Assembly (NCBI GenBank): GCA_024275135.1
Contig: JAJRZS010000005.1
Coordinates: 1 to 45,880 of the forward strand
Source of the DNA: Planctomycetota bacterium
GTDB taxonomy: Bacteria; Planctomycetota; UBA1135
Direction: 5' to 3'
Length of the DNA: 45,880 nucleotides
Shown: positions 7,736-17,164 of the stretch, in pieces
Numbering within the stretch: position 1 is the stretch's first letter
Layout of the letters: every line of letters starts with the position of its first letter
The notes under the pieces: generated by a model
What the model was told of the DNA's origin: nothing
Seen by the model: the letters and a program-made list of their open reading frames with translations, nothing else
The model's database searches: none
Position numbers and translations under genes: made by a program

Positions 7736-9177
7736 TTTTAAGCGCACTGAGTTTGTACAGCATGTTGTGCTTGGCACAGCAATCTTCCCTCACTCTGCAA
7801 GTTGACCGGCTTCATGTCGGCGACGGCCAGGTGTTGAAAAACGCTATCATTCAGCTGGAGAATGGAAAAATCGTTTCCGTCGAGGAAGGAGCAACCTCTA
7901 CAGGTGCGCTCCATATCTCAGGCGCGGAATTGACGCCTGGCTTGATTGATGCCTTTTCTTATATGGGGGTGAGTGGTCAGAGTGTGGAAGAATCCCGAGA
8001 ATCCACACCGTCCTTGCGTTTGGCCCATACCCTGCGCGTGGGCGATCCGGCTTTTCGGCATGCCCTGTCGCAAGGGGTGACGGCGGCTTTTTTGTCGCCC
8101 GACAGTTTGAACGTGATTGGTGGTTTGGGTGCTGTGGTGAAAACTGGCGGTGGCACTGCGGCTGATTTGTTTGCCGAAGAGCAAAGCGCAGCGCGGATTC
8201 TCAATCCGGAGGCGGCCCTCAAAATTACTCTTGGCAACGATGCTTCCTGGGGCAACTTTACCCCCAACGGCCGCTTTACCCGCAACTTCCGAGCTCGTCG
8301 CCCAAATACACGCATGGGAACGGTTTGGGTGGTGCGTCGCGAGTTTTATCGAGCCAAAGATTACTTGGCCGCGCGGCATCAAGGCACGGTTGCTTACGAC
8401 CCCGATTTGGAGGTGCTGGCCGACGTGCTTGAGGGCAAGATTCCCGTGCGAGTGCAAGCGCGAAGAAGCCACGATGTGCAAACTGCGTTACGTTTGCAAA
8501 AAGAGTTTGGTTGGCCTCGCCTCACTATTGAAGAAGGCACCGAAAGCCAAGATGCTGCGCCTAATTTGGCCGCTGCGGGTGTTGCCGTGATTACCGGGCC
8601 GGCTTACGACTCCAGTCAACGCGCCATTGCCCGTGGCCCCTCGGCGGCCAAACTCAAACAACTTGCGCATCCTCCTGCAGTTTGTTGCGAAGATTTACAC
8701 GACATCGAAGGTTTGGAAAGCGGCATGGAAGACAGCGGTTTGGTGCCGGTAAGCGATCGCCTTCTCGACTGGCTGGTGGTGTTGGCGCCACGCTACGGTG
8801 CTGCTAGCGGCTTGAACGGTGGGCGCTTTTCCGAAGGTGGTGGCTCCACCCCAGCGCTGCCGGTTCTATTGCAAAAAGCTGGGGTTACTCTAGCCATGGG
8901 GTCTGCCGAAGCTCACGATCAACCGCTTACGGAAGCCAGCTTGATTTACCAAGCCCGCAACGCCGTGCGCTGGGGCATGGACCAAGCCAGTGCTCTCGCA
9001 GCCATTACCTCCCAGGCGGCACAATTGTGCGGCATGGGGCAACGCCTCGGCCAAATCAAATCCGGTTACGACGCGGACTTGGTTTTGTGGTCGGGCCCAC
9101 CCTTGGATTCTGATTCCCGCCCCTTACTTGTGATTCTCGATGGCCGCATCGTGGTCGACAACCGTCCCCAGGAATAG
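7732..9177 (+). CDS. Secreted amidohydrolase-like protein 3 (no metal site)
   Basis: 481 residues from the ATG at 7732, which overlaps the preceding stop; an in-frame upstream extension to 7543 lies inside the previous gene and is rejected. Signal-like N-terminus (SALSLYSMLCLAQQ). Sandwich strands are clear (NAIIQLENGKIVSVEEG, and GYDADLVLWSGPPLDS near the end). Strand 1 ends TPGLIDAFSYMG, without HxH. The late barrel loop reads AMGSAEAHDQP, in the area where active enzymes have the catalytic Asp. The middle contains LEGKIPVRVQARR, a block common to this amidohydrolase subgroup. A three-base gap separates it from the next gene. Confidence 0.8.
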   Translation: MILSALSLYSMLCLAQQSSLTLQVDRLHVGDGQVLKNAIIQLENGKIVSVEEGATSTGALHISGAELTPGLIDAFSYMGVSGQSVEESRESTPSLRLAHTLRVGDPAFRHALSQGVTAAFLSPDSLNVIGGLGAVVKTGGGTAADLFAEEQSAARILNPEAALKITLGNDASWGNFTPNGRFTRNFRARRPNTRMGTVWVVRREFYRAKDYLAARHQGTVAYDPDLEVLADVLEGKIPVRVQARRSHDVQTALRLQKEFGWPRLTIEEGTESQDAAPNLAAAGVAVITGPAYDSSQRAIARGPSAAKLKQLAHPPAVCCEDLHDIEGLESGMEDSGLVPVSDRLLDWLVVLAPRYGAASGLNGGRFSEGGGSTPALPVLLQKAGVTLAMGSAEAHDQPLTEASLIYQARNAVRWGMDQASALAAITSQAAQLCGMGQRLGQIKSGYDADLVLWSGPPLDSDSRPLLVILDGRIVVDNRPQE

Positions 9178-9180
9178 TTC

Positions 9181-10530
9181 GTGCGTACTCCACAAATCTT
9201 TTTTGCATCCTTGCTCCTCCTTGCTCCAGCCTTTGGGCAGAGTGGTTCCATTGCCGTCCACGCCGGAAAAATCATCAAAGCCGATGGTTCGGTTGTTCCT
9301 AGCGGAACGTTGGTGGTGGAAAATGGTCGCATCACAGCTCTAGGTCGAGACGAGATCGAAGTGCCTTTCGACGTGCTTTTGCATGAATACCCCGACGCGG
9401 TCCTCTTCCCGGGTTTTTATGAAGCCAGTAGCTCTTCGGGCATGGATCGCGCCAATGAAAATGTGGCCGTCGCCCCGTTTTTGGATGTAAAAGATTCCAT
9501 CGACCCGGTGTCTTTCTACTTCGAAGATAAGTTGCGCGCTGGCACGGTGGCGATTGGCATTTTGCCTGGCAATAACACTGTCATCGGTGGTCATGGGCGG
9601 GTGGTTGCGCCCACTGGCATGACCGTGGAACAAATGACCTTGGACGACGGTTTGGGCATGAAGATGGCGATTGGCCCCAAACGGGGATGGAGCCGGAGTG
9701 CACAACTTGCTGAGTTGCGGGAAACCCTGCAAAAGTTAGATCGTGATTTGCATCGTTTGGGACGGCAGTTGCTGGAAGAAGAAGCGGGGAAAGCGGATCG
9801 CTTAAAGGCAGGGGAAGAAGAGGAAGAAGAAACTGCGGACGGCGATGCTTGGGATAGCGCCCCTGGCTTCGTGCGCTTTGGTGAAGATTTTCCTGGCAAA
9901 GAAAAAATCTCGGAAGAAGATTTAGACGATGCGCAACGGGGTTTGGTGCGCATTTTGAATGGAGAAGAACGATTGTGGGTTTGGGCGCCAACGGCCAGTG
10001 ATGTGCACCATGCGCATGCCTGGCTGGAAGAACACAAACTGTTGGCGAACACGGTGTTTGAAGTGTCCGCCGCAGGGTGGAAAGCGGCAGCCGAGTTAGC
10101 GGAAATGGGGCGTCCGGTGGTCTTGCGCGGGGATTTGTGGCATGTCGAGCGCGACCCTCTCACCTGGAAAGAAATCCGCACCTTTGCACCTAAGGTCTTC
10201 GCCGACGCTGGTGTGGAATTCGCTTTGAGTTCGGTGGAAGGGCGGATGGGGCCTAACCGGCTTTCTTATCAAGCAGCGATGTGTGTGCGCGAAGGTGTGG
10301 CCCCGGAGATTGCTTACGCAGCCGTCACTTCCCGCCCGGCAAAATTTTGGGGCTTGGCCGAAGAGATGGGTGATTTCCAAGTGGGTGCTGACGGCACCTT
10401 CATCGTTTTGGATGGAGATCCCCTGCGGCTGGATGCCCATGTGCTCGAGGTTTGGGTGCGCGGGGTGCAAGTTTACGATCGCAGCCAAGACGAGCGTTTG
10501 CAGCGCTTGGAGGAGGGACGCTTAAAGTGA
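9181..10530 (+). CDS. Secreted amidohydrolase-like protein 4 (no metal site, acidic coiled coil)
   Basis: 449 residues starting at GTG, three bases after the previous stop. Signal peptide 1-20 (APAFGQ). The N-terminal sandwich is SGTLVVENGRITALG (41-55). Strand 1 ends FPGFYEASSSSG instead of a D-x-H-x-H. A charged helical insert at about 170-230 (LRETLQKLDRDLHRL, then a run of glutamates) sits at the same point of the barrel as the inserts in copies 1, 5 and 8. The C-terminal sandwich has DFQVGADGTFIVLDGDPLRL. The stop overlaps the next GTG start by four bases. Confidence 0.8.
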   Translation: MRTPQIFFASLLLLAPAFGQSGSIAVHAGKIIKADGSVVPSGTLVVENGRITALGRDEIEVPFDVLLHEYPDAVLFPGFYEASSSSGMDRANENVAVAPFLDVKDSIDPVSFYFEDKLRAGTVAIGILPGNNTVIGGHGRVVAPTGMTVEQMTLDDGLGMKMAIGPKRGWSRSAQLAELRETLQKLDRDLHRLGRQLLEEEAGKADRLKAGEEEEEETADGDAWDSAPGFVRFGEDFPGKEKISEEDLDDAQRGLVRILNGEERLWVWAPTASDVHHAHAWLEEHKLLANTVFEVSAAGWKAAAELAEMGRPVVLRGDLWHVERDPLTWKEIRTFAPKVFADAGVEFALSSVEGRMGPNRLSYQAAMCVREGVAPEIAYAAVTSRPAKFWGLAEEMGDFQVGADGTFIVLDGDPLRLDAHVLEVWVRGVQVYDRSQDERLQRLEEGRLK

Positions 10531-13409
10531 GACCACGTCTCTTTTCTTTGATAGCTCTGGCTGGCAGCCTTGCTTGGTTGGCTGCTCTGTCCGGTGAGGA
10601 TGCCGCGCCCCCACCCGTGCCTAAATTGCTACTGCAAGAACAGGGGGCGGCCACGGCCTACCATGCGGCATATATTTACACCGCAACGGCGAAGGATGCT
10701 TTGTCTGATGCCTATCTGGTAGTGCAGGCGGGCAAAGTTGCCGGCGTGGTTGAGGCCGACGACTTACCGCCCCTAATCCCAGTGGTGGAATTAGGGGACG
10801 TCTCCCTGATGCCTGGTTTGGTTGCAGCCGACAGCACGGTAACGGGGGGTTCGGGGCAAGGCGATCGCTCTTTGGCTGCGCATTTAAAAGCTGCCGATGC
10901 CTTTGATCCATGGATGGACACTAGCAAAATCCTCGAGCATGGCATCACCACGTTTTATCTTTCCCCCGATCGCCGTCGTTTAATCGGCGGGCGTGGTGCC
11001 GTCGTCAAAGCCGGTGGCGCGCATCGCGTGTTGGCGGCCGCAGGCGATTTGCGGGTGAATCTCACCACCGAGGCTTGGAATCCACCGGATTATTTTCGCC
11101 CGCCAATTCCGCCAACCACAGAAAACCCTCTGCTGCCAGCTCAGGCACAAGCTCCCAATGCGCGGCCGGGAGCCTTGTTGGCCCTACGCCAAGCCCATGA
11201 AGAGGCTTTGCAGCGAGGGGAGCGCAATCCCAATGCTCAGGGGCTGCGGGATTTTCTGCGTAGCGATGCCGCTTTGCGTTTGGTGGTGGATGATGCCGAC
11301 CAAGCCATGGTGGCTTTGCAGTTGGCTCAGTCTTGGGAACGGCAACCCGTTTTGCAGGGTTTGACGCAGGCCGATCGCGATCAACTTGCGGCCGTACTGC
11401 AACAGCACCACGCTACTTTGCTGTTTGCGGTGCCTTTGTTTGCGTCCATGCCGGAATTGGATTTGAATTGGGAGTTTCCCCCGGCGGACATGCTGGCGAC
11501 TTTGGCTCCGCTGGCGCCGATTGCTTTGCAAGTGAGTCACCACGGCCGTTGGACTTGGTTGTTGGAGGCCGCCGCCGCCGCCACGGGTTATGGTTTAAGT
11601 GAAGAAGAGGCCATTGCTGGTATCACCACCGTGCCAGCCAAGGTCTTGGGAGTGGAGCGCAGGGTGGGCAAACTTGCACCCGGCTTGGATGCCGACTTCG
11701 TGGTTTTGGATGGCTTGCCATTGGATCCGGCTGCTAGCGTGCAGCGGGTGTTTATTGAAGGTGATGAAGTCTGGAATCGCAACCAAATCGAAGCCCTGCA
11801 TGGCGACGCGGTGGTGGTGCGTGCCGGCACTTTGTGGACCGGGGATGGCCCTCCGCTAGAGGGAGGTGTGGAAGTCTTGCTGGAAAACGGCAAGATTGTG
11901 GCTGCTGGTCATGTGGTGCCGCATCCAGCCGGCGCACGCTTGGTGGATGCGGGCAGCCAGGCCCACATCACTCCTGGCTTTATCGACGCCCGCGGTTATT
12001 TGGGTTTGCAGGGGGTGCGTTCGGTTTCTTCGCGAATTGATCTTGGTCGCTTGGCCGACGGTTCTTTCTTCTCCGATTTATGGCGACCCATTGCCCAATC
12101 GGGCGTCACCTCCATGGTGTTGGGGCCGCGTCGTTTGTCGAGCCAAGGTGCACGCGCATCGATTGTGAAAACCGCGGCTTTGGATCATGCTTTCCTGGCA
12201 GACCGTTATGTGGTTTTCTTTGACGCGCGCGCTTCCGATCACGCAGCCAACCGCAGTGCGTTGGAAAACCAGTTGAAGAAGGGCAAGGCCTACTTCGACA
12301 AATGGGAGAAATACCGCAAAGAGCGGGCCGAGTGGGAAAAAGAACATCAAACCAAATCAGCTACTGAGCGCCTGCAGCGGGAAAAGGAATTGCGTCTGCG
12401 TTTGGCGCAAGGATCCGCGGCGAAAGTAGAAGAAGAAGTGGTAGAAGAAGAGGAGGAAGCGTCTACGGAAGAAGAGGTCGAGGAAGAAAAGCCCGTGGAT
12501 CCTATCAATGGATTGTGGGAGGGCACCTTGGAACATGAGATGCTTCCCGAACCGGTCACTTTGCAGGCGCGCTTGCACCATGAAGGCAAAGAACTCACGG
12601 GCATCTTTAGCGCAGCGGAATTCCCTGGCGATGAATTGGAGCTAGAAGGTAGCTTTGAAAACAACGCTGTGCATTTTGAGATTCCCACGCAAATGGGCAA
12701 CGTCAATATCGACGGCACTTTGGATGCTCCCGATAGCATGTCGGTCAAAATTGAGTTAGCAGGTTTTGGCTCTGCCGAATTCACCATGGCCCGCATCGAA
12801 GTGGAAGAGGAGGGGGCGGCGCCGATTTCCAAGAAGCGGCGGAAGAAAGAGGATGGCCCCGCGGAACCAGACAAAGATTGGAATCTGGAAGGCATGCGCG
12901 CGTTGTTCGATGGCCGCGCCCGTGCCGTGGTGGCCGCTTCGCGTAAGGATGAAATCGAGCATGTGTTGGATGCCTTTCAGCAGTATCAACTACCTGTGCA
13001 GCTGATGTATGCCGACGATGCCGTGGAGTTGTCCACGCGCTTGCAAACTCAAGGGGTTGGAGTGGTGGTTTCTGCAGCTGTAACCCAGCGCCAACAACAA
13101 GTGGATGTCGTGCCGGCTGCAAAACTTCGCGCTGCTGGCATCCCTGTAGCCTTCCAATCCGACAGCACTTTGGGCGCTCGCTTTTTGCCCCATCTGTTAA
13201 CGATGGCCACGCGCTATGGCTTGGGCGCCGAGCAAGCATTGGCTGGTCTCACTGCCGAAGCTGCCGACATGTTGGGGGTGGCTGACCGCATTGGCCGCGT
13301 ACGCTCCGGTCTGGATGGCGATTTGGTGGTATTTTCTGGCCCACCCTTCGACCTCCGTTCTCATGTTCGTTTTGTTTTCGTCAATGGCCGGGAGGTGCCG
13401 CAGCCATGA
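10527..13409 (+). CDS. Secreted tandem amidohydrolase-like protein 5 (two domains, neither with a metal site)
   Basis: 960 residues from GTG 10527 (GGAGGG upstream; GTGA overlap with the previous stop). After a signal anchor (4-22) come two complete amidohydrolase-like units, about 25-425 and 425-960, each with N- and C-terminal sandwich parts (LAPGLDADFVVLDGLPLDP and VRSGLDGDLVVFSGPPFDL). Strand-1 ends read MPGLVAADSTV and TPGFIDARGYL, so neither has HxH. Unit 2 is interrupted by a coiled coil (about 588-630), an acidic stretch (631-658), a beta-rich insert of about 100 residues (GLWEGTLEHEM onward) and a basic run KKRRKKEDG. About twice the usual family length; it looks like an in-frame fusion of two array members. 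Inferred scaffold or binding role. Confidence 0.8.
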   Translation: MRPRLFSLIALAGSLAWLAALSGEDAAPPPVPKLLLQEQGAATAYHAAYIYTATAKDALSDAYLVVQAGKVAGVVEADDLPPLIPVVELGDVSLMPGLVAADSTVTGGSGQGDRSLAAHLKAADAFDPWMDTSKILEHGITTFYLSPDRRRLIGGRGAVVKAGGAHRVLAAAGDLRVNLTTEAWNPPDYFRPPIPPTTENPLLPAQAQAPNARPGALLALRQAHEEALQRGERNPNAQGLRDFLRSDAALRLVVDDADQAMVALQLAQSWERQPVLQGLTQADRDQLAAVLQQHHATLLFAVPLFASMPELDLNWEFPPADMLATLAPLAPIALQVSHHGRWTWLLEAAAAATGYGLSEEEAIAGITTVPAKVLGVERRVGKLAPGLDADFVVLDGLPLDPAASVQRVFIEGDEVWNRNQIEALHGDAVVVRAGTLWTGDGPPLEGGVEVLLENGKIVAAGHVVPHPAGARLVDAGSQAHITPGFIDARGYLGLQGVRSVSSRIDLGRLADGSFFSDLWRPIAQSGVTSMVLGPRRLSSQGARASIVKTAALDHAFLADRYVVFFDARASDHAANRSALENQLKKGKAYFDKWEKYRKERAEWEKEHQTKSATERLQREKELRLRLAQGSAAKVEEEVVEEEEEASTEEEVEEEKPVDPINGLWEGTLEHEMLPEPVTLQARLHHEGKELTGIFSAAEFPGDELELEGSFENNAVHFEIPTQMGNVNIDGTLDAPDSMSVKIELAGFGSAEFTMARIEVEEEGAAPISKKRRKKEDGPAEPDKDWNLEGMRALFDGRARAVVAASRKDEIEHVLDAFQQYQLPVQLMYADDAVELSTRLQTQGVGVVVSAAVTQRQQQVDVVPAAKLRAAGIPVAFQSDSTLGARFLPHLLTMATRYGLGAEQALAGLTAEAADMLGVADRIGRVRSGLDGDLVVFSGPPFDLRSHVRFVFVNGREVPQP

Positions 13410-14596
13410 TGCTCCCACTGCTTCTTGCCTCCTCTTTGTGGGCGCAGCATGCGGCCGACTCCATGGTTTTGCGTGCGGCGAAAGTGTTTACCGCTGACGA
13501 AGCAGGCATGATCAACCAAGGCGTGGTGGTGGTCGAGGAGGGGAAAATCACTTGGGTTGGCCCGGCGGCCGATTACCAAGGTGATTTGTCGGCAGCCGAG
13601 AATTTAGGAGATGTCTGGTTGGTGCCCGGTCTAGTTGAGCCACATAGTCATATTCCGGGCTCCTTGCGCGACCTCAACGACACCGTCTTTCTCACTAACC
13701 CCGAACTCCACACCTATGAGGTGCTGGAGCCGCAAAACCCGTTTCTCCAAGACGCGGTCGCTGGTGGAGTCACCTCGGCCTTGTTCATTCCGGGGTCGGG
13801 CTCCAACATGGGAGGCTTCGGCATGTTGGTGAAAACCTCCGGCAAAACACCGGACGAAATGGTGGTGCGCAACCCAGGTTCCTTGAAAGTGGCCCAATCT
13901 GGCAACCCAGAACGCTATTCCTGGGGTGTGCGGCGAGCCATGATGAACTGGAATACGCGCGACACTTTGAAAAAAGGGCTGCAATGGGCCGAGGATTTTG
14001 CCAATGGCGACGCCGAATTCAATCCGCGCTTCCAATACTTCGATGCTTTGCGCAATGGCGAAGTGCCGGTGAGTGTGCACACGCAGATTTACCAAGTGGT
14101 GCTCGAAACCATCAGCATGCAAGTGCAGGAATTGGGTTTGCGTTCCTTCATTGATCACGGCACTTTCGACGCCTACAAGTTGGCCCCGATTGCTGCGGAT
14201 TTGGGGGTACCAGTCATGAATGGTCCGCGCCAACTTTGGTTTGATCGCTCCACTTCCCGCATTATGGGTTGTGCTGCTGGCTGGGACACGGCCGAAGGTC
14301 TGTTGTTGGGCTACAACACCGATGCTCCAGTACTCCCGCAAGAGCAGCTACCGTACCAAGCGGCCATGGGCGTGCGCCTGGGGGCTGGAGATGGCGCATC
14401 CGCCTTGCGCGGAATCACCATCAATCCGGCCAAGGCTTTGCTGATGGACGATATTGCAGGGCGTTTGGCCCCCGGCTTGGACGCCGACTTGGTGGTGTGG
14501 ACGGGCAATCCTGTCGACCCGCGTAGCTCGGTGCTGAGAGTTTGGGTGCGTGGGGAAAAAGTTTATGACGTTGAGGAGGAGCGCCGACGGTTCTGA
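13406..14596 (+). CDS. Secreted amidohydrolase 6, intact metal site
   Basis: 396 residues, ATG overlapping the previous stop (ATGA). Signal peptide 1-14 (LASSLWAQ). In contrast to its upstream neighbours the active-site outline is complete: H80-S-H82 at the end of strand 1 (PGLVEPHSH), H225 (VSVHTQ), H251 (DHGTF) and D306 (NTDAPVLPQE). K143 in GMLVKTSG, and NPERY, resemble the imidazolonepropionase/prolidase-like subgroup. The C-terminal sandwich is GRLAPGLDADLVVWTGNP. It probably hydrolyses a cyclic amide, peptide or similar substrate outside the cytoplasm; the substrate cannot be read from sequence. It overlaps the next gene, also intact, by one base (TGATG), so the two are likely made in fixed ratio. 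Confidence 0.88.
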   Translation: MMLPLLLASSLWAQHAADSMVLRAAKVFTADEAGMINQGVVVVEEGKITWVGPAADYQGDLSAAENLGDVWLVPGLVEPHSHIPGSLRDLNDTVFLTNPELHTYEVLEPQNPFLQDAVAGGVTSALFIPGSGSNMGGFGMLVKTSGKTPDEMVVRNPGSLKVAQSGNPERYSWGVRRAMMNWNTRDTLKKGLQWAEDFANGDAEFNPRFQYFDALRNGEVPVSVHTQIYQVVLETISMQVQELGLRSFIDHGTFDAYKLAPIAADLGVPVMNGPRQLWFDRSTSRIMGCAAGWDTAEGLLLGYNTDAPVLPQEQLPYQAAMGVRLGAGDGASALRGITINPAKALLMDDIAGRLAPGLDADLVVWTGNPVDPRSSVLRVWVRGEKVYDVEEERRRF

Positions 14597-15798
14597 TGTT
14601 GCTTGCCCTGAGTCTGCTGCTGTTGCAAAACGCAACGCCTTCGTCCACCGAGCCACCCGGCTTGGTGTTGGATGTTGGAGTGGCGCTGACCATGGAACAG
14701 CATCGGGTCATCCACAATGCTCGGATTTTGATTGATGCCGAAGGCCGCATTCAAGCGATTGGCAAACAAAGGGAACTCCCGCTGCCTACGGGCTGGGAGC
14801 AGCGCCGTTATCCTGATTCTTTTGCCTGGCCCGGAGGTATCGACATTCATTCGCATACCCATACCGGTGGCTGGGAAGACATCAACGATATGGTGCATCC
14901 CGACAATCCCGAGTTGCGCACCCTCGACACCATCGTCCCCAACAATCCATTGCATCGCATGGGACGAGCGGGCGGGGTCACCATGGTCAATGCCATTCCA
15001 GGCTCTGGCACCAATCTCTCGGGTGCTGGCACTTTGGTGCAGTTGAAGGCTTCCAACTCGGTAGACGACGTGGTGTTTCGTTTCCCGGGTACCGTGAAAG
15101 TGGCTCAAGGCTACAACCCGGAGCGCCGAGGCGATTTGGGTGGCACTCGCATGGGCATGTGGTGGATGCTGCGTTGGTACTTGGCGCGGGCGAAAAAAGT
15201 GGCGGCCGAGGATTCTCTGCAACAGCACCCCGATGTTGCCAGCATCGCCGGCATTTTCCAAAAGAAGTACCCCTTCTTGGTGCATACTGCAGGCGCTCGT
15301 GATACCTATGGCACGGTGCGCATGTTTCAGTTGGAGGCGGGGGTACCGGTGGTGGTGAGCCATGGATCTTTCAATGGCTTCATGGCCGCCAAAGCCATTG
15401 CCGAAGTTCAGGCTCCGCTCAACTTGGGGCCGCGCAATTTCGATTTTAATGTTAGTCGCAACTCTCAGTTTCGCGGTCTGGTGGAGGCTTATGAAAGCGC
15501 AGGCAATACCAATATTTCCATCCAAACCGATGCCGGGGTCATCCCCCAGGAAGAATTTTGTTATCAAGCAACTTTAGCCGAGCGGCTGGGTTGCTCGACT
15601 TGGATTGCCCTGGAATCGCTAAATGTGAATCCCGCGCGTCAAGTCATGATTGACGAACAAGTAGGCCGCCTGGTGCCAGGTCTACGCGCCGACATCGTGG
15701 TCAGCCACGGTCAACCTCTAGACCCCCGTGCTGCAGTAGAGCTCGTCCTTATCGAAGGCGAGGTCTGCTACGACATCCGCGAAGGTCAGCTTTACTGA
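14596..15798 (+). CDS. Secreted amidohydrolase 7, intact metal site
   Basis: 400 residues, coupled to the preceding gene by TGATG. Short hydrophobic export signal (LLALSLLLLQ). Metal and catalytic residues are present: H85-S-H87 (GIDIHSHTHT), H230 (FLVHTAG), H256 (SHGSF) and D312 (QTDAGVIPQE). The block GSGTNLSGAGTLVQLK parallels GSGSNMGGFGMLVKTS of protein 6, so the pair are close paralogues, yet they differ enough to suggest different substrates or a heteromer. The C-terminal sandwich reads GRLVPGLRADIVVSHGQP. A ten-base gap precedes the next gene. Confidence 0.88.
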   Translation: MLLALSLLLLQNATPSSTEPPGLVLDVGVALTMEQHRVIHNARILIDAEGRIQAIGKQRELPLPTGWEQRRYPDSFAWPGGIDIHSHTHTGGWEDINDMVHPDNPELRTLDTIVPNNPLHRMGRAGGVTMVNAIPGSGTNLSGAGTLVQLKASNSVDDVVFRFPGTVKVAQGYNPERRGDLGGTRMGMWWMLRWYLARAKKVAAEDSLQQHPDVASIAGIFQKKYPFLVHTAGARDTYGTVRMFQLEAGVPVVVSHGSFNGFMAAKAIAEVQAPLNLGPRNFDFNVSRNSQFRGLVEAYESAGNTNISIQTDAGVIPQEEFCYQATLAERLGCSTWIALESLNVNPARQVMIDEQVGRLVPGLRADIVVSHGQPLDPRAAVELVLIEGEVCYDIREGQLY

Positions 15799-15808
15799 TT
15801 ACAAACGC

Positions 15809-17164
15809 ATGCTTGCTTCTCTGCTTCTTCTTCTCCCGACACCCTGCGCCATGCTACAGGATGCCCCGCGCGATCCTGTCGGGCGCGCTGTGGTCTATCG
15901 CTTTGACAAAGTGGAAACTTTGGATGGCGAGGCGCTGGAAAACGTCACCATACTGGTGCGCAATGGCGTGATTGAGCGCATGGGAAAAGCGGTGGTCATT
16001 CCCGAGCATGCCACCATGCATGATTATCGTGGCAGTGGCAAAATCGCGATGCCGCCCTTTGCCTTGAGCCACGCTAACTTTCTGGTTCGCGACCGGCGCG
16101 GCAGTGGGCGCAATGCCAAATATCGTGCCGTAGATTCGCTTTGGCTAGAAGAAGGTTGGGAGAAAGATTTGCTCAAAGAAGGCGTGGTGCTGGTGGGCGT
16201 CGACCCTCCTGGCCGGGGAGTGCCCGGGCGCACTTCGGTTTTGCGCGTGGACGGACAAGTGGAAACCCCCGATCCCTTGGTCGCGGATCTGCATCTCAAA
16301 ATCACGGTTTCCAATTCGTCCTCGGCCAAGCGCTTGATTCGCGACAGCTTGGCTGTCGCCGACAAAGCGATTGAGAAAGAAAACCAAGCGCGCAAGGATT
16401 GGGAAAAAGCGCGGGCGGATTGGGAGGCAAAGCAAAAGGAAAAAGCCGAAGAGGAAAAGAAAAAAGAGCAGACGGAGGACGGCACTATCCCGCCTGCAGT
16501 AGCGCAAGGCGAGGACGAGCAAAAAGACAAGGATGGCCAAGAACAAGCGCCTCCGGAAGAATTCACCCCGCCGCCTGTGGACCCCAACATCGCTCCCTTT
16601 GTAGAGTGGATTCGTCAACAGCGGGTGGCTCAGGTGTGGCTGTCTTCTGGTGCCGACTGGTTGCATTGGCAGGATTTATTAGGCGAGCGTGAATTGCCAT
16701 ATGAAATCGTATTATGGCATGGAACCAGCCAAAATATTTACCAAGTTGCCGACGCCATTGCCGCTACCGAGTTGAGGGTGGATGTGCCGGCGCGGATTAG
16801 CTTTTTGCCCTATACCCGGGTGCGCGCCAATCTTCCTGCTGAGTTGGCAAAGGCTGGGGTGAGCAAAATGATTTTGTCACCGTCCAGTGATTCGTGGTCG
16901 GCAGTGAAAAGTTACCGTTTTGCTGTCGCCGAGGTGGTGGCGAATGGTCTGGATCGCCAAATGGCCCTGCGCGGAATGAGTTTGGAGCCAGCCATGTCGA
17001 TGGGGCAGGAAGAAGTTTTAGGCCCACTGAAAGTTGGGTCGCCTGCCACTTTTGTGATTTGGAATGGAGACCCTCTCAATCCGATGAGCCAAGCCGATAG
17101 GGTGTTGGTGGATGGTGTAGTGGTTTACGACCGCGCCAAAGCGGAGGCGGAGGATCAGTCATGA
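15809..17164 (+). CDS. Secreted amidohydrolase-like protein 8 (degenerate metal site, coiled coil)
   Basis: 451 residues with a signal-like N-terminus (MLASLLLLLPTPCA). The N-terminal sandwich is ENVTILVRNGVIERMG. Strand 1 ends PPFALSHANF, keeping a single histidine (H88) but no HxH. A long charged helix (about 191-237, KEKAEEEKKKEQ) interrupts the barrel, followed by a Pro-rich linker. The C-terminal sandwich is PLKVGSPATFVIWNGDP. The late loop reads LSPSSDSWSAV, with an Asp near the catalytic position but without the histidines. Stop and next start overlap (ATGA). Probably inactive; the remaining His and Asp make it the least certain of the eight pseudoenzyme domains. Confidence 0.78.
   Translation: MLASLLLLLPTPCAMLQDAPRDPVGRAVVYRFDKVETLDGEALENVTILVRNGVIERMGKAVVIPEHATMHDYRGSGKIAMPPFALSHANFLVRDRRGSGRNAKYRAVDSLWLEEGWEKDLLKEGVVLVGVDPPGRGVPGRTSVLRVDGQVETPDPLVADLHLKITVSNSSSAKRLIRDSLAVADKAIEKENQARKDWEKARADWEAKQKEKAEEEKKKEQTEDGTIPPAVAQGEDEQKDKDGQEQAPPEEFTPPPVDPNIAPFVEWIRQQRVAQVWLSSGADWLHWQDLLGERELPYEIVLWHGTSQNIYQVADAIAATELRVDVPARISFLPYTRVRANLPAELAKAGVSKMILSPSSDSWSAVKSYRFAVAEVVANGLDRQMALRGMSLEPAMSMGQEEVLGPLKVGSPATFVIWNGDPLNPMSQADRVLVDGVVVYDRAKAEAEDQS

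Noticed and set aside
16060..16080. Possible metal site in amidohydrolase-like protein 8 (LSHANF)
   Set aside because: Only one histidine, not HxH, and no matching later histidines; kept as degenerate.
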